Positions 17,220 to 27,554 are shown, counted from the first letter of the stretch. The stretch: DNA of 64,000 nucleotides from Romboutsia sedimentorum (GCF_030131845.1 NZ_JASKYM010000004.1:178333-242332), one strand, 5' to 3'. The notes: generated from the sequence alone by a model not told the origin. Numbers and translations: made by a program.

Positions 17220-19994
17220 TTATTTGTATATATCAAAAAACTCTATTTTGAATTTTTCTATATTTCCACCATATTCTATTATATCTTCATCTTCTTCAAT
17301 AACTTCTTTTATTGGGAATTCTATAGTAACCTCTGTCCCTACATTTATTTTACTCTTTATATTTATAGTTCCATCCTGAATTTTAACCAATGACTTTGAT
17401 AAGTAAAGACCAATACCGCTTCCAAACTCATTGTTGATTTTTCCATTTTCTATTTGTTTAAATCTATCAAATATATCAGTTAGCTTATCTTCATCTATTC
17501 CTACACCATTGTCCGTAACTTTTATTTGAACTTTATTTTTTATTTTATAGACCCCTACCAATATTTCACCTTTAGTTTCAGTAAATTTTATAGCATTTGA
17601 TAATAGATTAAGAACTATTCTCTCTATCGCCTCAGGATCTAGCCCTACTAATAAATATTCCTCATTAGTATCAAATATTAAATTTAAGTTTCTTGACTGT
17701 GCATAAGAATTTATTGACATAACTATTTCTTCTACCAAATATACAATATCAAAATTCACTGATTTTAATTTATATACCTCTGATTTAACTTGTGCTATAT
17801 TTATTATATTGTCAATTAATCTCATTAACCTAAACATATTCTGTTTTACTATTTTCACATGATAACTAAGCTGTCCATTAGTATCTTTTATTTTATTATT
17901 TTTATTAAAATTTTCAATAAGTTGTGTAGAACTATATATGTTGTTTAAAGGCGTTTTTAGCTCATGAGATATATTAGCGTAAAATTCCATCTTAAGCTTG
18001 TCGTATTTTCTTTGTTCCATTAATATTGTTCTCATTTTTTCATATTGTCTTTGTTGTGCTAAATCTTCAACTATTTTAACTCTATACTTTGAATTTTCTA
18101 TTTTCCATGTATGGGCTCTAACCTTTAATTCTTTTATTACTTTTTCTTCATTTACCATATATATTGTTTTATTTAAATCATTATTATTTAGGTTATATAG
18201 ATACTTAGTTTCTAGTCTATCATTATACTTTCGTATTAAAGTTTTCTTTACTCTATCCTGTATCTTAAATATTTTTTTAAATTTTTTATTAGCGTATACA
18301 ATCCCATCATCATCAAGCGATTTTACTATTATCCCTTCTGGAATGGAGTTTAATATCTTGCAATATACTTGATTTTGCTTTTGTATTTGTTGGTATATAC
18401 TTACCTCTTCTGTTTTATCTGTAAAAGTTAATAATTTTAATTTATTTGAATTTAAATTTTCTTGGTAATTTTCTATATTTACCTCTAAATTATGTTTATT
18501 TTTATTTTTATCTGTCATTATACAATTCATAATGTAGTTACTATGGCTTTCATTGTCTATAAGCCTTATTTTTTCTTCAATAGGCATATCTAATTTCCTA
18601 TATCTTTTACTATCAAAAAAATCTATATTAAATTTTTTATAATAATCTATTGAATTTATATTTTCTACTTCATCTGCTCTATACCCAAATAAGTTTTCAA
18701 ATGCTTTATTTATGCTTATTATTTTAGTTTGATCTAAATTGGATTCAACATTTCTTATCATTATTGGACATGGTATATTATTTACTATGTTTTCATATTC
18801 ATCCTTTTTATCTTTAAGTTCTTTTTCCATATTAAATTCATGTTCAATGTCATTTAGACTTATCAAGTAAGTATCATCAAAATCATTATATTTTATATTA
18901 AGCAAATAAGGAATTTTACTTAAAAATACTATTTTATCATCAATATTTTTTTTATCTTCTAAGCACTCTAGATAATATAATATTTCTTCATCAGTCTTAG
19001 CAATTAGGTTTAATATTTCTGTAAAACTACGTACGCCTGTTCCTAAAACTTTCATAAATTCATTATTTTTATAAATTATATTTAAATTACAATCTATAAT
19101 AATCCACATACTAGGCACATTATCTAATGATTGATTTAATAATTCTTTTCTTTGAGTAATGTATTTTTTTATTTGATTTTTAATTGAAATTTCTTTATTG
19201 ATTATTTCATTAAGCTTATTTAATTGTTGTGAGTTAAAATTTAATTTTTCATTTTTAGATTTCAATTCAAAATAAGGGTTATTTACTACTTTTTTTATAG
19301 TGTATTTATATCCACAATATGTGTGATTGAAAAAAAGTAATAATAATAAATCACCTAAAAATTTCATATCAAAAATATCTTTGTAAAATATAATCACAAT
19401 TATTGTTATGCTTATAATAAAGTTGTAAACAGATAAATTTTTTATTATTTTGTAGTGCGGTAGTCTTTTTTCATTATAAAAAAATAAGTTATAAGATGCC
19501 ATTATTATATTAAATATGGCTAAAATATAAATTATATTATCCGCTCCTACTTTTTGATAAAGTAAATATAATACCAAAATTGTTATAAAATAAAAAATCA
19601 TACTATCTCTTAATATTTGTTTGTTTTTTTGTTCATATTGAAAATATAAAAAATTACATACATTCATAAAAGTAATAGAAAATAAACAAGTATGTATTTT
19701 AAATTCACAAATTTCAATTAAACTTAAACCACACATGACTATAAGTATAATATTGCTCATTGCTATCATTTTAGAAAAATTCATATCTTCTAATTCAAAA
19801 TTATGAGATATTGTATATAAAAATATCCATAATAGTGTCATCCTAGACAAGTTTATAGCAATAAGATAATGCTTTATATCCAATATACCTATAATTATAA
19901 ATATTAAATTTATAATTATAGGTATGTTGTACTCTCTTGTAAGAGTTATAATTCTTTGATTTCGATTATGCAGGCTAATACTTTTAAAAAACAT
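17220..19994 (-). CDS. Membrane-bound PAS histidine kinase
   Basis: 924 aa from ATG 19994; a GTG 12 bp upstream is part of the ribosome binding site (GTGGGGAATTTT). Residues 1 to about 220 form seven or eight membrane helices. A coiled segment leads to PAS-like domains around MWIIIDCNLNIIYKNNEF, CPIMIRNVE and IPEGIIVKSLDDDGIVYANK. The kinase core is complete: H-box NISHELKTPLNNIYSS (about residue 680), N-box NLLSNAIKFTE, G1 DNGVGID, F-box and G2 GSGIGLYLSKSLV. No response regulator is adjacent, so it is an orphan kinase; in clostridia orphan kinases often feed the sporulation phosphorelay, but nothing here proves that. Confidence 0.9.
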   Translation of the reverse strand: MFFKSISLHNRNQRIITLTREYNIPIIINLIFIIIGILDIKHYLIAINLSRMTLLWIFLYTISHNFELEDMNFSKMIAMSNIILIVMCGLSLIEICEFKIHTCLFSITFMNVCNFLYFQYEQKNKQILRDSMIFYFITILVLYLLYQKVGADNIIYILAIFNIIMASYNLFFYNEKRLPHYKIIKNLSVYNFIISITIIVIIFYKDIFDMKFLGDLLLLLFFNHTYCGYKYTIKKVVNNPYFELKSKNEKLNFNSQQLNKLNEIINKEISIKNQIKKYITQRKELLNQSLDNVPSMWIIIDCNLNIIYKNNEFMKVLGTGVRSFTEILNLIAKTDEEILYYLECLEDKKNIDDKIVFLSKIPYLLNIKYNDFDDTYLISLNDIEHEFNMEKELKDKKDEYENIVNNIPCPIMIRNVESNLDQTKIISINKAFENLFGYRADEVENINSIDYYKKFNIDFFDSKRYRKLDMPIEEKIRLIDNESHSNYIMNCIMTDKNKNKHNLEVNIENYQENLNSNKLKLLTFTDKTEEVSIYQQIQKQNQVYCKILNSIPEGIIVKSLDDDGIVYANKKFKKIFKIQDRVKKTLIRKYNDRLETKYLYNLNNNDLNKTIYMVNEEKVIKELKVRAHTWKIENSKYRVKIVEDLAQQRQYEKMRTILMEQRKYDKLKMEFYANISHELKTPLNNIYSSTQLIENFNKNNKIKDTNGQLSYHVKIVKQNMFRLMRLIDNIINIAQVKSEVYKLKSVNFDIVYLVEEIVMSINSYAQSRNLNLIFDTNEEYLLVGLDPEAIERIVLNLLSNAIKFTETKGEILVGVYKIKNKVQIKVTDNGVGIDEDKLTDIFDRFKQIENGKINNEFGSGIGLYLSKSLVKIQDGTINIKSKINVGTEVTIEFPIKEVIEEDEDIIEYGGNIEKFKIEFFDIYK

Positions 19995-20080
19995 AAAATT
20001 CCCCACTTTTCTAATAATATATACCTATAATATCACTTCAAATAAGAAAAATTTGTCATTTTATGAATTTAAAGAAAAAA

Positions 20081-20102
20081 AAGAACATATTAATATGTTC
20101 TT
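20081..20102 (-). terminator. Terminator of lipoprotein gene
   Basis: Perfect palindrome, arms AAGAACATATT/AATATGTTCTT, flanked by A and T runs so it can work on either strand. It lies between the lipoprotein stop and the kinase start. Confidence 0.85.
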
Positions 20103-20115
20103 TTTTTTCTTAATT

Positions 20116-20706
20116 CTATTTTTTATTAGTTATTCCTAGTTTTTCATTCATATTATCAAGGAATTGTTTAAATTTACTTTGAGTTTCGTCTTTTATAACT
20201 ATTGTTTCATCTACAAGTTTCATGAATTCTTCTTTTGGCTTATCAATAGCATCTGCTGGAAGTTTATCTAATTTTGCCATTCTAGCATCTATATTTTTTA
20301 TAGCCTGTTCACCTTCTGCTATTAATTCATTATTCATTTTTTCAAGTTCTGTATCTTTTGTTTTTGCATCATTTTTTAATACATCTATGAATGATTGTAT
20401 TTTTGTTTTACTTTCTTTGTATGCATTTTTTATATTAGTTAAATGCACTTCATTTCCTGGATATTCATTAGTTTTATAATATTCGTTTATACTCTCAGGA
20501 GTTGAATATATTTGGTAATCTTTTATACCAACGATATAATCTTCATATGATTTAGAATATTTTTTTACATAATTTGGATCTAAAGAAGTACTTTCTGTTT
20601 TTGGTGGTGTTGTTGGTGGTTGTGTTACTTCTTTTTTAGTACATGCTACTGCTCCCATAGCTATAGCTAATGATAAACTTAATGTTATTGCTCTTTTAAA
20701 TTTCAT
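20116..20706 (-). CDS. Secreted lipoprotein of unknown function
   Basis: 196 aa. Signal peptide with lipobox (AIAMGAVAC; Cys22), then a Thr/Pro-rich linker (TQPPTTPPKTES) and a helical domain rich in Lys, Glu and Asp with several predicted long helices. RBS AGGAGGAAGTC. I do not recognise a family; the helical architecture resembles substrate-free lipoproteins of the DUF3829 kind, but this is weak. Anchored outside the cell membrane. Confidence 0.7.
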   Translation of the reverse strand: MKFKRAITLSLSLAIAMGAVACTKKEVTQPPTTPPKTESTSLDPNYVKKYSKSYEDYIVGIKDYQIYSTPESINEYYKTNEYPGNEVHLTNIKNAYKESKTKIQSFIDVLKNDAKTKDTELEKMNNELIAEGEQAIKNIDARMAKLDKLPADAIDKPKEEFMKLVDETIVIKDETQSKFKQFLDNMNEKLGITNKK

Positions 20707-20919
20707 GACTTCCTCCTATATAAATAATAATACTTGACTATACTATTATCTGTAAAATTACTTTTATTATGCTTAATTTTAATTTTTAGGAAAACATATT
20801 CTTTTTTTACAAGTAAAAAATATGTAATATTATTACATATTTGTATTTTTTTAATATTTTTCAATATTTTTTTAATTTATCCTTGATTTTATTTTTTTTT
20901 TGGATTATACTTATAGAGC

Positions 20920-20942
20920 AGACTTAGTTATTAAGTCTGGAT
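20920..20942 (+). promoter_or_regulatory. Leader hairpin of cold-shock gene
   Basis: CAGACTTA/TAAGTCTG forms a short hairpin in the 5' leader, 25 bp before the ribosome binding site of the cold-shock gene. Such leaders can act as temperature-responsive structures, which is inference here. Confidence 0.35.
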
Positions 20943-20969
20943 TTTTTAAATACACGGAGGTTTTTTCTA

Positions 20970-21170
20970 ATGAAAAACGGAATAGTAAAATGGTTTAACA
21001 GTGAAAAAGGATTTGGATTCATATCAGTAGACGGTGGAGAAGATGTTTTCGTACATTTCTCAGCTATACAAGGTGACGGATACAAAACTTTAGAAGAAGG
21101 CGAAAAGGTTAGCTTTGAGATAACTCAAGGAGCTAGAGGACCTCAAGCTGAAAACGTAAATAGAATATAA
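20970..21170 (+). CDS. csp: Cold-shock protein
   Basis: 66 aa, single OB-fold. RNP1 GFGFISV and RNP2 VFVHFSA are intact, with [14 protein letters not shown] at the start. It binds single-stranded RNA/DNA and melts secondary structure. RBS ACGGAGGTTTTTTCTA. A second cold-shock gene lies at 37857-38069. Single-gene unit with its own terminator at 21204-21221. Confidence 0.95.
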   Translation: MKNGIVKWFNSEKGFGFISVDGGEDVFVHFSAIQGDGYKTLEEGEKVSFEITQGARGPQAENVNRI

Positions 21171-21203
21171 TTATATTTAATATATATATTTTTATTTCAA
21201 AGA

Positions 21204-21221
21204 AAAGAGCTTATGCTCTTT
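21204..21221 (+). terminator. Terminator of cold-shock gene
   Basis: AAAGAGC-TTAT-GCTCTTT stem-loop followed by a T run. Confidence 0.85.
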
Positions 21222-21432
21222 TTTTTGTTGTGCAATAAAACATATCTTTTATCAATCCTATATCAACTCAACATTAATTCCATTTATATGTTAATATTTA
21301 GTTATATGTTAATATTTTGTAATCTTTATATTTTGGATTTTAAGTATTATATATTTTTAACTATAATATAATATATAGTCCTAGATTGCTATATTTCAAT
21401 CTAAATTTTATATTTCAAAGGGGAGCTGTCAA

Positions 21433-22206
21433 ATGAAAAAAAAATCTAATAGCTTCGTTCTTCTAATATTAATGATGTGTCTTATATTTGTACCAGCTAT
21501 CGCTACATATTCTTTGACAAGTAATTCAACTAAAAGAGACATCACTAATAAAGAAAACGAAGAAATTACTAATAATATATCTATTATTAATAATTTAGAG
21601 AAAAGTAACTTAGATAAAATTCAAAAGGAAATAAATAAGGTTCAATCATCCTACTACGGCTTAGATAAAAACTCAAGAAAGATAGATTACAAGAATATCT
21701 TTAAAAATTGTGTTGTTATGGGAGATTCTCAAGCTGAAGGATTAATAACATATAACATGCTAAGTTCTACATCTGTTATTTGTTCTAGAGGCTCTAATTT
21801 AAAAAATGCCAAATCTAATATGAATAATCTTTCTAATTTAAACCCATCTAATGTTTTCACTTTATATGGCATGAATGATTTATTAATTTATCAAGAAGAT
21901 ATACCTTCATTTATAAAGGACTATACTTCTTTAATAAATTCAATAAAAAAAACATTACCTAAAAGCAAAATATTTGTTAATTCTGTATTACCTATTAAAG
22001 AAAGCAATAAAAAATCTGTTTATAATAACGTTGATAAATACAATAAGTCTTTAAAAGTAATGTGTAAAGATTTAAATATAACTTTTATTGATACTACAAA
22101 TTTATTAAAAGACAACGAAAGTCTTTATGCTAATGACGGGATGCACTTAAAACCTATCTTCTACCCTGCATGGCTAAATAGCTTAAAGCAATCTGCGAAT
22201 TTGTAA
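21433..22206 (+). CDS. Secreted SGNH-hydrolase-like protein
   Basis: 257 aa. N-terminal signal or anchor (LLILMMCLIFVPAIA), a charged linker, then an SGNH fold: block I VVMGDSQAEG with the nucleophile Ser, block III LYGMNDLL with the Asn, and block V YANDGMHL with Asp and His. All catalytic residues are present. Proteins of this kind remove or add acyl groups on cell-surface polymers together with an MBOAT acyltransferase, and an MBOAT-derived gene follows 50 bp later. RBS AAAGGGGAGCTGTCAA. Substrate unknown. Confidence 0.8.
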   Translation: MKKKSNSFVLLILMMCLIFVPAIATYSLTSNSTKRDITNKENEEITNNISIINNLEKSNLDKIQKEINKVQSSYYGLDKNSRKIDYKNIFKNCVVMGDSQAEGLITYNMLSSTSVICSRGSNLKNAKSNMNNLSNLNPSNVFTLYGMNDLLIYQEDIPSFIKDYTSLINSIKKTLPKSKIFVNSVLPIKESNKKSVYNNVDKYNKSLKVMCKDLNITFIDTTNLLKDNESLYANDGMHLKPIFYPAWLNSLKQSANL

Positions 22207-22255
22207 TTTTAAATAATTTTTAAATATATATAAAATAGAAAAAGAGGTTTTTGAT

Positions 22256-24019
22256 ATGACTTTTAATAATATAAATAATTTTACAGAAGGTTCTAAGAAA
22301 TTTCTAATTGGTTTAGCTAAGAAAGTACTACTTGCTAATAATATAGGTCTTTTGTGGACTACTATATCTTCTTTAAATACTTCAAATTTATCAGTACTTA
22401 CAGCTTGGATTGGAATAATAGCTTTTACATTTAAGATATACTTTAATTTTAGTGGATACTACGATATGGCGATTGGTATTTCAAAGATGTTTGGTCTTAA
22501 TCTTTTAGAAAGCTTTGATTATCCATACATGTCTAAAAGTATTACAGAGTTTTTTAAAAGATGGAATCTATCTCTTGGAGATTATTTTAGAAAATATATT
22601 TATATATCATTTGAAGGTAATAAACACTATCTAAAAAATCAATTTATAGATTTCTTTATTGTTTGGATATTAATAGCTTTTTTTAGTGGTGGTATATGGA
22701 ACTTTTTACTTTGGGGAATCTATTTTTCAGTAATTTTATTAATTGAAAAATTCTACCTAAAAGAAAAACTAGATAATCTCCCAAATTTTGTAGCTCATAT
22801 ATATACAATGCTTATTGTAATGATTGGATGGGTATTGTTTAGTTTAGATAATTTATCTATGGTAGGTCAATATCTTAAAGTGATGTTTTTTATGTCAGGA
22901 AATTCTATAATAGATAGTGCTTCAATCTATTATTTATATACAAATATTATATCATTTGTAATATTAACTCTATGTGCTACTCCATATTTAAGTAAAAGAT
23001 TTAATAAATTACAAAGTAATACGTCTACTATATTATTAAATGTGCTTATATTGTTTTTATCAGTATCTTATTTAGTTAGTGATAACTATAATCACAAAGA
23101 AAACTTTTTTACATATGTAAAAACATCTACTGATTTATTGCTTGGAAAAAAAGATATTAATAATGTTTATTTAGGTGCTGATGGATATCTTTTGAAAAAC
23201 TTCGCTCCAAGTGACGATAAAACTATTAATAATACTATAAAATCTTTAAATGATTTTTCTAATAAACACAAAGATACAAAAACTTATATTTGCGTAATGC
23301 CTACTTCTGCAAGTATTTTAAAAAACAAATTACCTAAATTCGCACCTTCTAAAGATCAAGAAAAGTATCTTAAAAATTTAAGTTCTTCTTTAAATAAAAA
23401 CATAAAGTATATTGATACATATAAAGCTTTAAATGACGCTAAGGATAAGTATATATACTATAAGACAGATAATCATCTAACAACTCTAGGAGCTTATACT
23501 TCATTCTTTAAAATTAGCGAAAAAATGCAATTAGATAGTAATGCTTACTACGATATAAAAAAAGTAAGTAACGATTTTAATGGTTCACTATCTTTGGAAA
23601 GTGGACTTAGATTTAATCAAAGAGATGATATAGATATCTATATCCCAGAGGGCAACAAAAGTAGCGTTGTTGTAGATTATTTAGATAATAAAAAGAAAAC
23701 AACTTCTTTATATAATACACAAAATTTAAATGCTGAAAATAAATACGATGTCTTTTTAGATGGCAATCATCCAATAGTTGAAATAAATACTACTACTAAC
23801 ACTCAAAGACAACTTCTTTTAATAAAGGATTCTTATGCTAATACTTTTGTACCTTTTTTAACTGACAATTATAGTAAGATAGTTGTTATTGATCCTATGT
23901 ATTACAAGGGTGATTTATCTAAACTTATAGATAATGGTAAATTTAGCGATATTTTATTTTTATATAATGCAAATACATTCTTCTGTGATAATTCTTTAGC
24001 TAAGCTTCTTAATAAATAA
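22256..24019 (+). CDS. Truncated MBOAT fused to DHHW domain, MBOAT histidines absent
   Basis: 587 aa. Residues 1-280 match the last two thirds of an AlgI/DltB-type MBOAT (EGSKKFLIGLAKKVLLANN, FNFSGYYDMAIGISKMFG); roughly the first 170-190 residues of a normal MBOAT are missing, yet an AAAGAGGTTTTTGAT ribosome binding site serves the new start. The usual RRWHISL reads KRWNLSL, and the usual GLWHGASWNF reads SGGIWNF, so both conserved histidines are gone. From about residue 285 it continues without a new start into a DHHW-type exported domain (VYLGADGYLL, YYKTDNHLTTLGAY, KDSYANTFVPFL). It is probably not an active acyltransferase; it may act as a membrane partner for the SGNH protein upstream or be in decay. 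Confidence 0.75.
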   Translation: MTFNNINNFTEGSKKFLIGLAKKVLLANNIGLLWTTISSLNTSNLSVLTAWIGIIAFTFKIYFNFSGYYDMAIGISKMFGLNLLESFDYPYMSKSITEFFKRWNLSLGDYFRKYIYISFEGNKHYLKNQFIDFFIVWILIAFFSGGIWNFLLWGIYFSVILLIEKFYLKEKLDNLPNFVAHIYTMLIVMIGWVLFSLDNLSMVGQYLKVMFFMSGNSIIDSASIYYLYTNIISFVILTLCATPYLSKRFNKLQSNTSTILLNVLILFLSVSYLVSDNYNHKENFFTYVKTSTDLLLGKKDINNVYLGADGYLLKNFAPSDDKTINNTIKSLNDFSNKHKDTKTYICVMPTSASILKNKLPKFAPSKDQEKYLKNLSSSLNKNIKYIDTYKALNDAKDKYIYYKTDNHLTTLGAYTSFFKISEKMQLDSNAYYDIKKVSNDFNGSLSLESGLRFNQRDDIDIYIPEGNKSSVVVDYLDNKKKTTSLYNTQNLNAENKYDVFLDGNHPIVEINTTTNTQRQLLLIKDSYANTFVPFLTDNYSKIVVIDPMYYKGDLSKLIDNGKFSDILFLYNANTFFCDNSLAKLLNK

Positions 24020-24038
24020 AAACTTAATTTACAATAAA

Positions 24039-24063
24039 AAAACTGGACTTAAAATCCAGTTTT
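24039..24063. terminator. Bidirectional terminator
   Basis: AAAACTGGA/TCCAGTTTT stem with A and T runs on both sides. It serves the plus-strand MBOAT fusion and, abutting the stop, mobA on the minus strand. Confidence 0.85.
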
Positions 24064-24064
24064 T

Positions 24065-24682
24065 TTATAAATTATTTTTATATAAGTTCAAATCGACTTG
24101 TGTATTTAAATTTATAAATATATCTTCTTTAAAATTTTGTTTCTTAAACTCATCTTCTTCTATAATCTTAATTTTTTTATTACTTTGTTCACAAAAACTC
24201 TTTATTGATCTTCTACTTCCATAAATTAAATAGTTGTTTATACAATCTTCTAAATCTTTTTTATAAAATCCTTGGAAAAACTGTGTATTCCCTCCAACAT
24301 TGCATATGTACATATCAAATCCAACATTATTTTCGATATCTTTTTCTATCTTGCTTTTCATATATTTTATATACTTATCATCAATATGTGGCATATCACA
24401 AGCTATAAAATAAACATACTCACTTATACTTTCCCCTAGTCCTACTGCCATACCTCCTAGTGGACCTACATCTTTAATTTCATCACTTACTACTTTATAC
24501 TTACAATCTTTGTAGTACTCTTTTTTATTGCTTACTATTGTTATATCTTCAAAATGCTTTTCTAATCTTTCACATATCTCAAATATAAGCTTTTTCTCGT
24601 TTATAACCAAACATTGCTTATCAAATTTCATTCTAGAACTTTTACCACCAGCTAGAATTACTGCGCTTTTAAAATTGTCCAT
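24065..24682 (-). CDS. mobA: Molybdenum cofactor guanylyltransferase
   Basis: 205 aa. It attaches GMP to molybdopterin to make the bis-MGD cofactor required by formate dehydrogenase. Nucleotidyltransferase signature LAGGKSSRM (residues 11-19) with Lys at FDKQCL, VGPLGGMAVGL, the metal-binding ACDMPHI and the C-terminal FINLNTQVDL. It lies directly downstream of the formate dehydrogenase gene on the same strand, which fits its job, although a strong terminator lies between. Confidence 0.92.
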   Translation of the reverse strand: MDNFKSAVILAGGKSSRMKFDKQCLVINEKKLIFEICERLEKHFEDITIVSNKKEYYKDCKYKVVSDEIKDVGPLGGMAVGLGESISEYVYFIACDMPHIDDKYIKYMKSKIEKDIENNVGFDMYICNVGGNTQFFQGFYKKDLEDCINNYLIYGSRRSIKSFCEQSNKKIKIIEEDEFKKQNFKEDIFINLNTQVDLNLYKNNL

Positions 24683-24702
24683 TCATCTACATCCTAACTT
24701 TT

Positions 24703-24738
24703 AATAAGGATATAAACTAAAGTGTTTATATCCTTATT
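24703..24738 (-). terminator. Terminator between fdhF and mobA
   Basis: Perfect 15-bp stem AATAAGGATATAAAC/GTTTATATCCTTATT. On the minus strand it follows fdhF; only a modest T run follows, so some read-through into mobA is possible. Confidence 0.75.
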
Positions 24739-24766
24739 TTTAAATTTATTTTACAATATTAACATT

Positions 24767-27457
24767 CTATGCATTTGATACTTCTAATACTTTAATCTTT
24801 TCAACTTGTATAGCACAAACTTTTAAATCAGGAACCTTACTTATACTATCAAGAGTTGTATTTGTAAGGTAGTTCGCTGCCCCATCTGCAAAATGGAAAG
24901 GCATAAAGAATACATCTTCATCTACTATATCTGTTATCTTAACGAATGTTTCTATTTCTCCACGTTTTGAAGAAACTTTTATTTTTTCATTATCCTCAAA
25001 TTGCAGCTTTTTAGCAGTTATAGGGTTTACTTCTATGTATGAATGTGGTGCTTTTTCATTTAACCCATCTACTTTTCCTGTCATAGTTCTTGTGTGATAG
25101 TGATAAAGCATTCTTCCATTTACAAGTGTATATGGATAATCCTCGCTAAGCCCCTCAAAACTTAAAACATAATCACATGGTACAAATGTTGCTCTTCCTT
25201 TTGCAAACTTGTCTACGTGGAGTATTTTAGTTCCTGGGTGGTCTACATTTGGACAAGGCCACTGTATTCCGTTTTCTTCTATTCTATCATAGTTTATTCC
25301 ACCATATGAAGGAGTTAAGCTACTTATTTCATCCATTATTTCTTTAGGGCTTTCATATTTTTTATCATAGCCTAATTTATTCATAACTTCCATAAGTATA
25401 ACCCAATCTGGTTTAGAATTTCCTACAGGTTCTATTGCTTTTCTTATTCTTTGAATTCTTCTATCTGTATTAGTAAATGTACCATCTTTTTCTGCAAAAG
25501 ATGCCGCTGGTAATACTACATCTGCCATTTGTGCAGTTTCAGTTAAGAATATATCTTGAACTACTAAAAAATCTAGAGTTTCAAAAGCTTTTGTAATATG
25601 GTTTATATCAGGGTCAGATATCATTGGGTTTTCTCCCATTATATATAATAATTTTATTTTATCTTCACCAATTTCATGAGTTATTTCTGGAACTGTTAAT
25701 CCTACTTTTGTAGGTAATTTAGTATTCCAAGCTCTTTCAAATTTAGATACAAACTCTTCATTAATTACACTTTGATATCCTGTAAACACATTAGGTAGTG
25801 CTCCCATATCACAAGCACCTTGAACATTGTTTTGTCCCCTAAGTGGATTAACACCACCAAATTCATTTCCTATGTTACCACAAAGAAGTGCTAAATTTGA
25901 TATACTCATTACATTTTGAGTTCCCTTTGAATGTTGAGTTATACCCATTGAATAAAATATCGCACTATCTTTAGTCTGTGCATAAATCTTTGCAGCTTTT
26001 ATTATATCCTCTTTATCTACACCACAGATTTTTGCTCCTTCTTCTGGTGTATAATCTTTTACTAGCTCTACTAATGCATCGTAGTTTTCTGTTCTTTCTT
26101 TTATATAGTCCATATCTTGAAGGTTTTGATTTATTATTACATTCATCAGAGTATTTAAAAGAGCAACATTAGTTCCTGGGTTTATTTGTAAGAATACATC
26201 TGCACGATCTGCTAGTTCTATTCTTCTAGGATCTGCTACTATTAGCTTTGCACCTTTTCTTACAGCTTGCTTTATTTTTATTCCTATTACTGGATGATTT
26301 TCTGTTGTATTTGAACCAATTACAAATACAGATTTTAAATCCTTTACTTCTTCTATGCTATTTGTCATAGCACCACTTCCAAGTGTAGTTGCAAGACCTG
26401 CAACTGTTGAGGAATGTCAGAGTCGAGCGCAGTGGTCTACATTGTTGGTTTTAAAGACTCCTCTTATCATCTTTTGGAATAAGTAATTTTCTTCATTACT
26501 ACATCTTGCAGAAGATAATCCTGCCATTGAATCTTCACCAAATTTATTTTTAATTCTGTCATAATTTTTAGCTATATATTCATATGCTTCTTCCCAACTT
26601 ACCTCTTCAAACTTTCCATCTTTTTTTATCAATGGACTTTTTAATCTGTCTTTATGATTTATAAATTTATATCCAAATTTACCTTTTACACATAATAATC
26701 CATCATTAACTTTATTTTCTAATGGTTGACTTCCTACTACTTGACCATCTTTAACAGATAGTTCTAACTGACATCCTACTCCACAATATGAACAAGTTGT
26801 CTTTACTTTTTTAGTATTGTAAAACATTGCGTCTTTAGGAACTAAAGCTCCTACTGGACAAACCGAAACACAATTTCCACAAGATACACAACTACTATCA
26901 TTTAATTTTTCTTTAAAAAATGGTGTTATTTCTGTGTCATAACCTCGCTCTATAGCCGCTATTGCACTTACTTCTTGAAGTTCATCACATACTCTTACAC
27001 ATTTTTTACACAATATACATTTGTTTGGGTCATAATAATAAAAAGGATTGCTATCGTCTATTGGTAATTTTTTAGAAGTATTTTCATACTTAGGTTTGAA
27101 ATTATGTAAATACATACTTGCATAATCTTGTAACTTACAAGAGCCTCCTCTTGCACATGTTGTACATTCTAGAGGATGGTCTGATACCATAAGTTCTAGT
27201 ATTTCACGTCTTGCATTTCTTACTTTAGGGCTATTTGTGTATATTTGCATACCTTCTCTTACAAAAGTACCACAAGCTACTTCTAAGTTTTTTGCCCCCT
27301 GGATTTCAACTATACACATTCTACAAAGCCCACTAGGATTTAACCTTTCATCATTGCAAAAGTTTGGCAACTCTATTCCGATACTTTTACAAGCTGAAAA
27401 TATAGTGGTTCCTTTTTCTACAGAAAGCTTATTATTGTTTATTGTTATATTTATCAA
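24767..27457 (-). CDS. fdhF: Selenocysteine formate dehydrogenase with N-terminal Fe-S domain
   Basis: One 896-aa selenoprotein interrupted by UGA at 26417-26419 (Sec347; VDHCARL-U-HSSTVAGLATT). A conventional reading would split it at this codon. N-terminal 2Fe-2S domain (CNDERLNPSGLCRMC), NuoG-like HPLECTTCARGGSCKLQDY, two 4Fe-4S motifs (CILCKKCVRVC, CVSCGNCVSVC), then the catalytic subunit starting CSYCGVGCQ, bis-MGD binding, and the C-terminal molybdopterin dinucleotide domain. It interconverts formate and CO2 in the cytoplasm; the N-terminal domain suggests electron exchange with ferredoxin, NADH or a hydrogenase partner, which is not in the window. mobA follows. Start ATG 27457 has RBS GGGGGGAAAACGTTG region. 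Confidence 0.95.
26388..26419 (-). promoter_or_regulatory. Bacterial SECIS element of fdhF
   Basis: 18 nt after the UGA, GTTGCA-GGTCT-TGCAAC folds into a hairpin whose loop begins GGUC, the same core as the well-known E. coli fdhF SECIS loop that binds SelB. It recodes UGA as selenocysteine. Confidence 0.92.
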
Positions 27458-27515
27458 CGTTTTCCCCCCTATAACAATTTTTTTAGCTTATTGCATAACT
27501 GTGACAAACTAATAA

Positions 27516-27554
27516 GGGCCAAATAAGTAATTTACCTAAACCTGTATTTAGCCC
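27516..27554 (-). promoter_or_regulatory. Structured leader upstream of fdhF
   Basis: Arms GGGCTAAATA and TATTTGGCCC (minus strand) pair over 10 bp around a 19-nt loop. No U run follows, so it is not a standard terminator. It could be a leader structure or a regulator site; no known riboswitch class was recognised. The rest of 27555-27660 shows nothing else. Confidence 0.35.

Noticed and set aside
17103..17393. Plus-strand open frame of about 96 codons
   Set aside because: Antisense to the kinase 3' end and the oad leader, Phe/Tyr/Ile-rich as expected for the complement of AT-rich DNA, no ribosome binding site.
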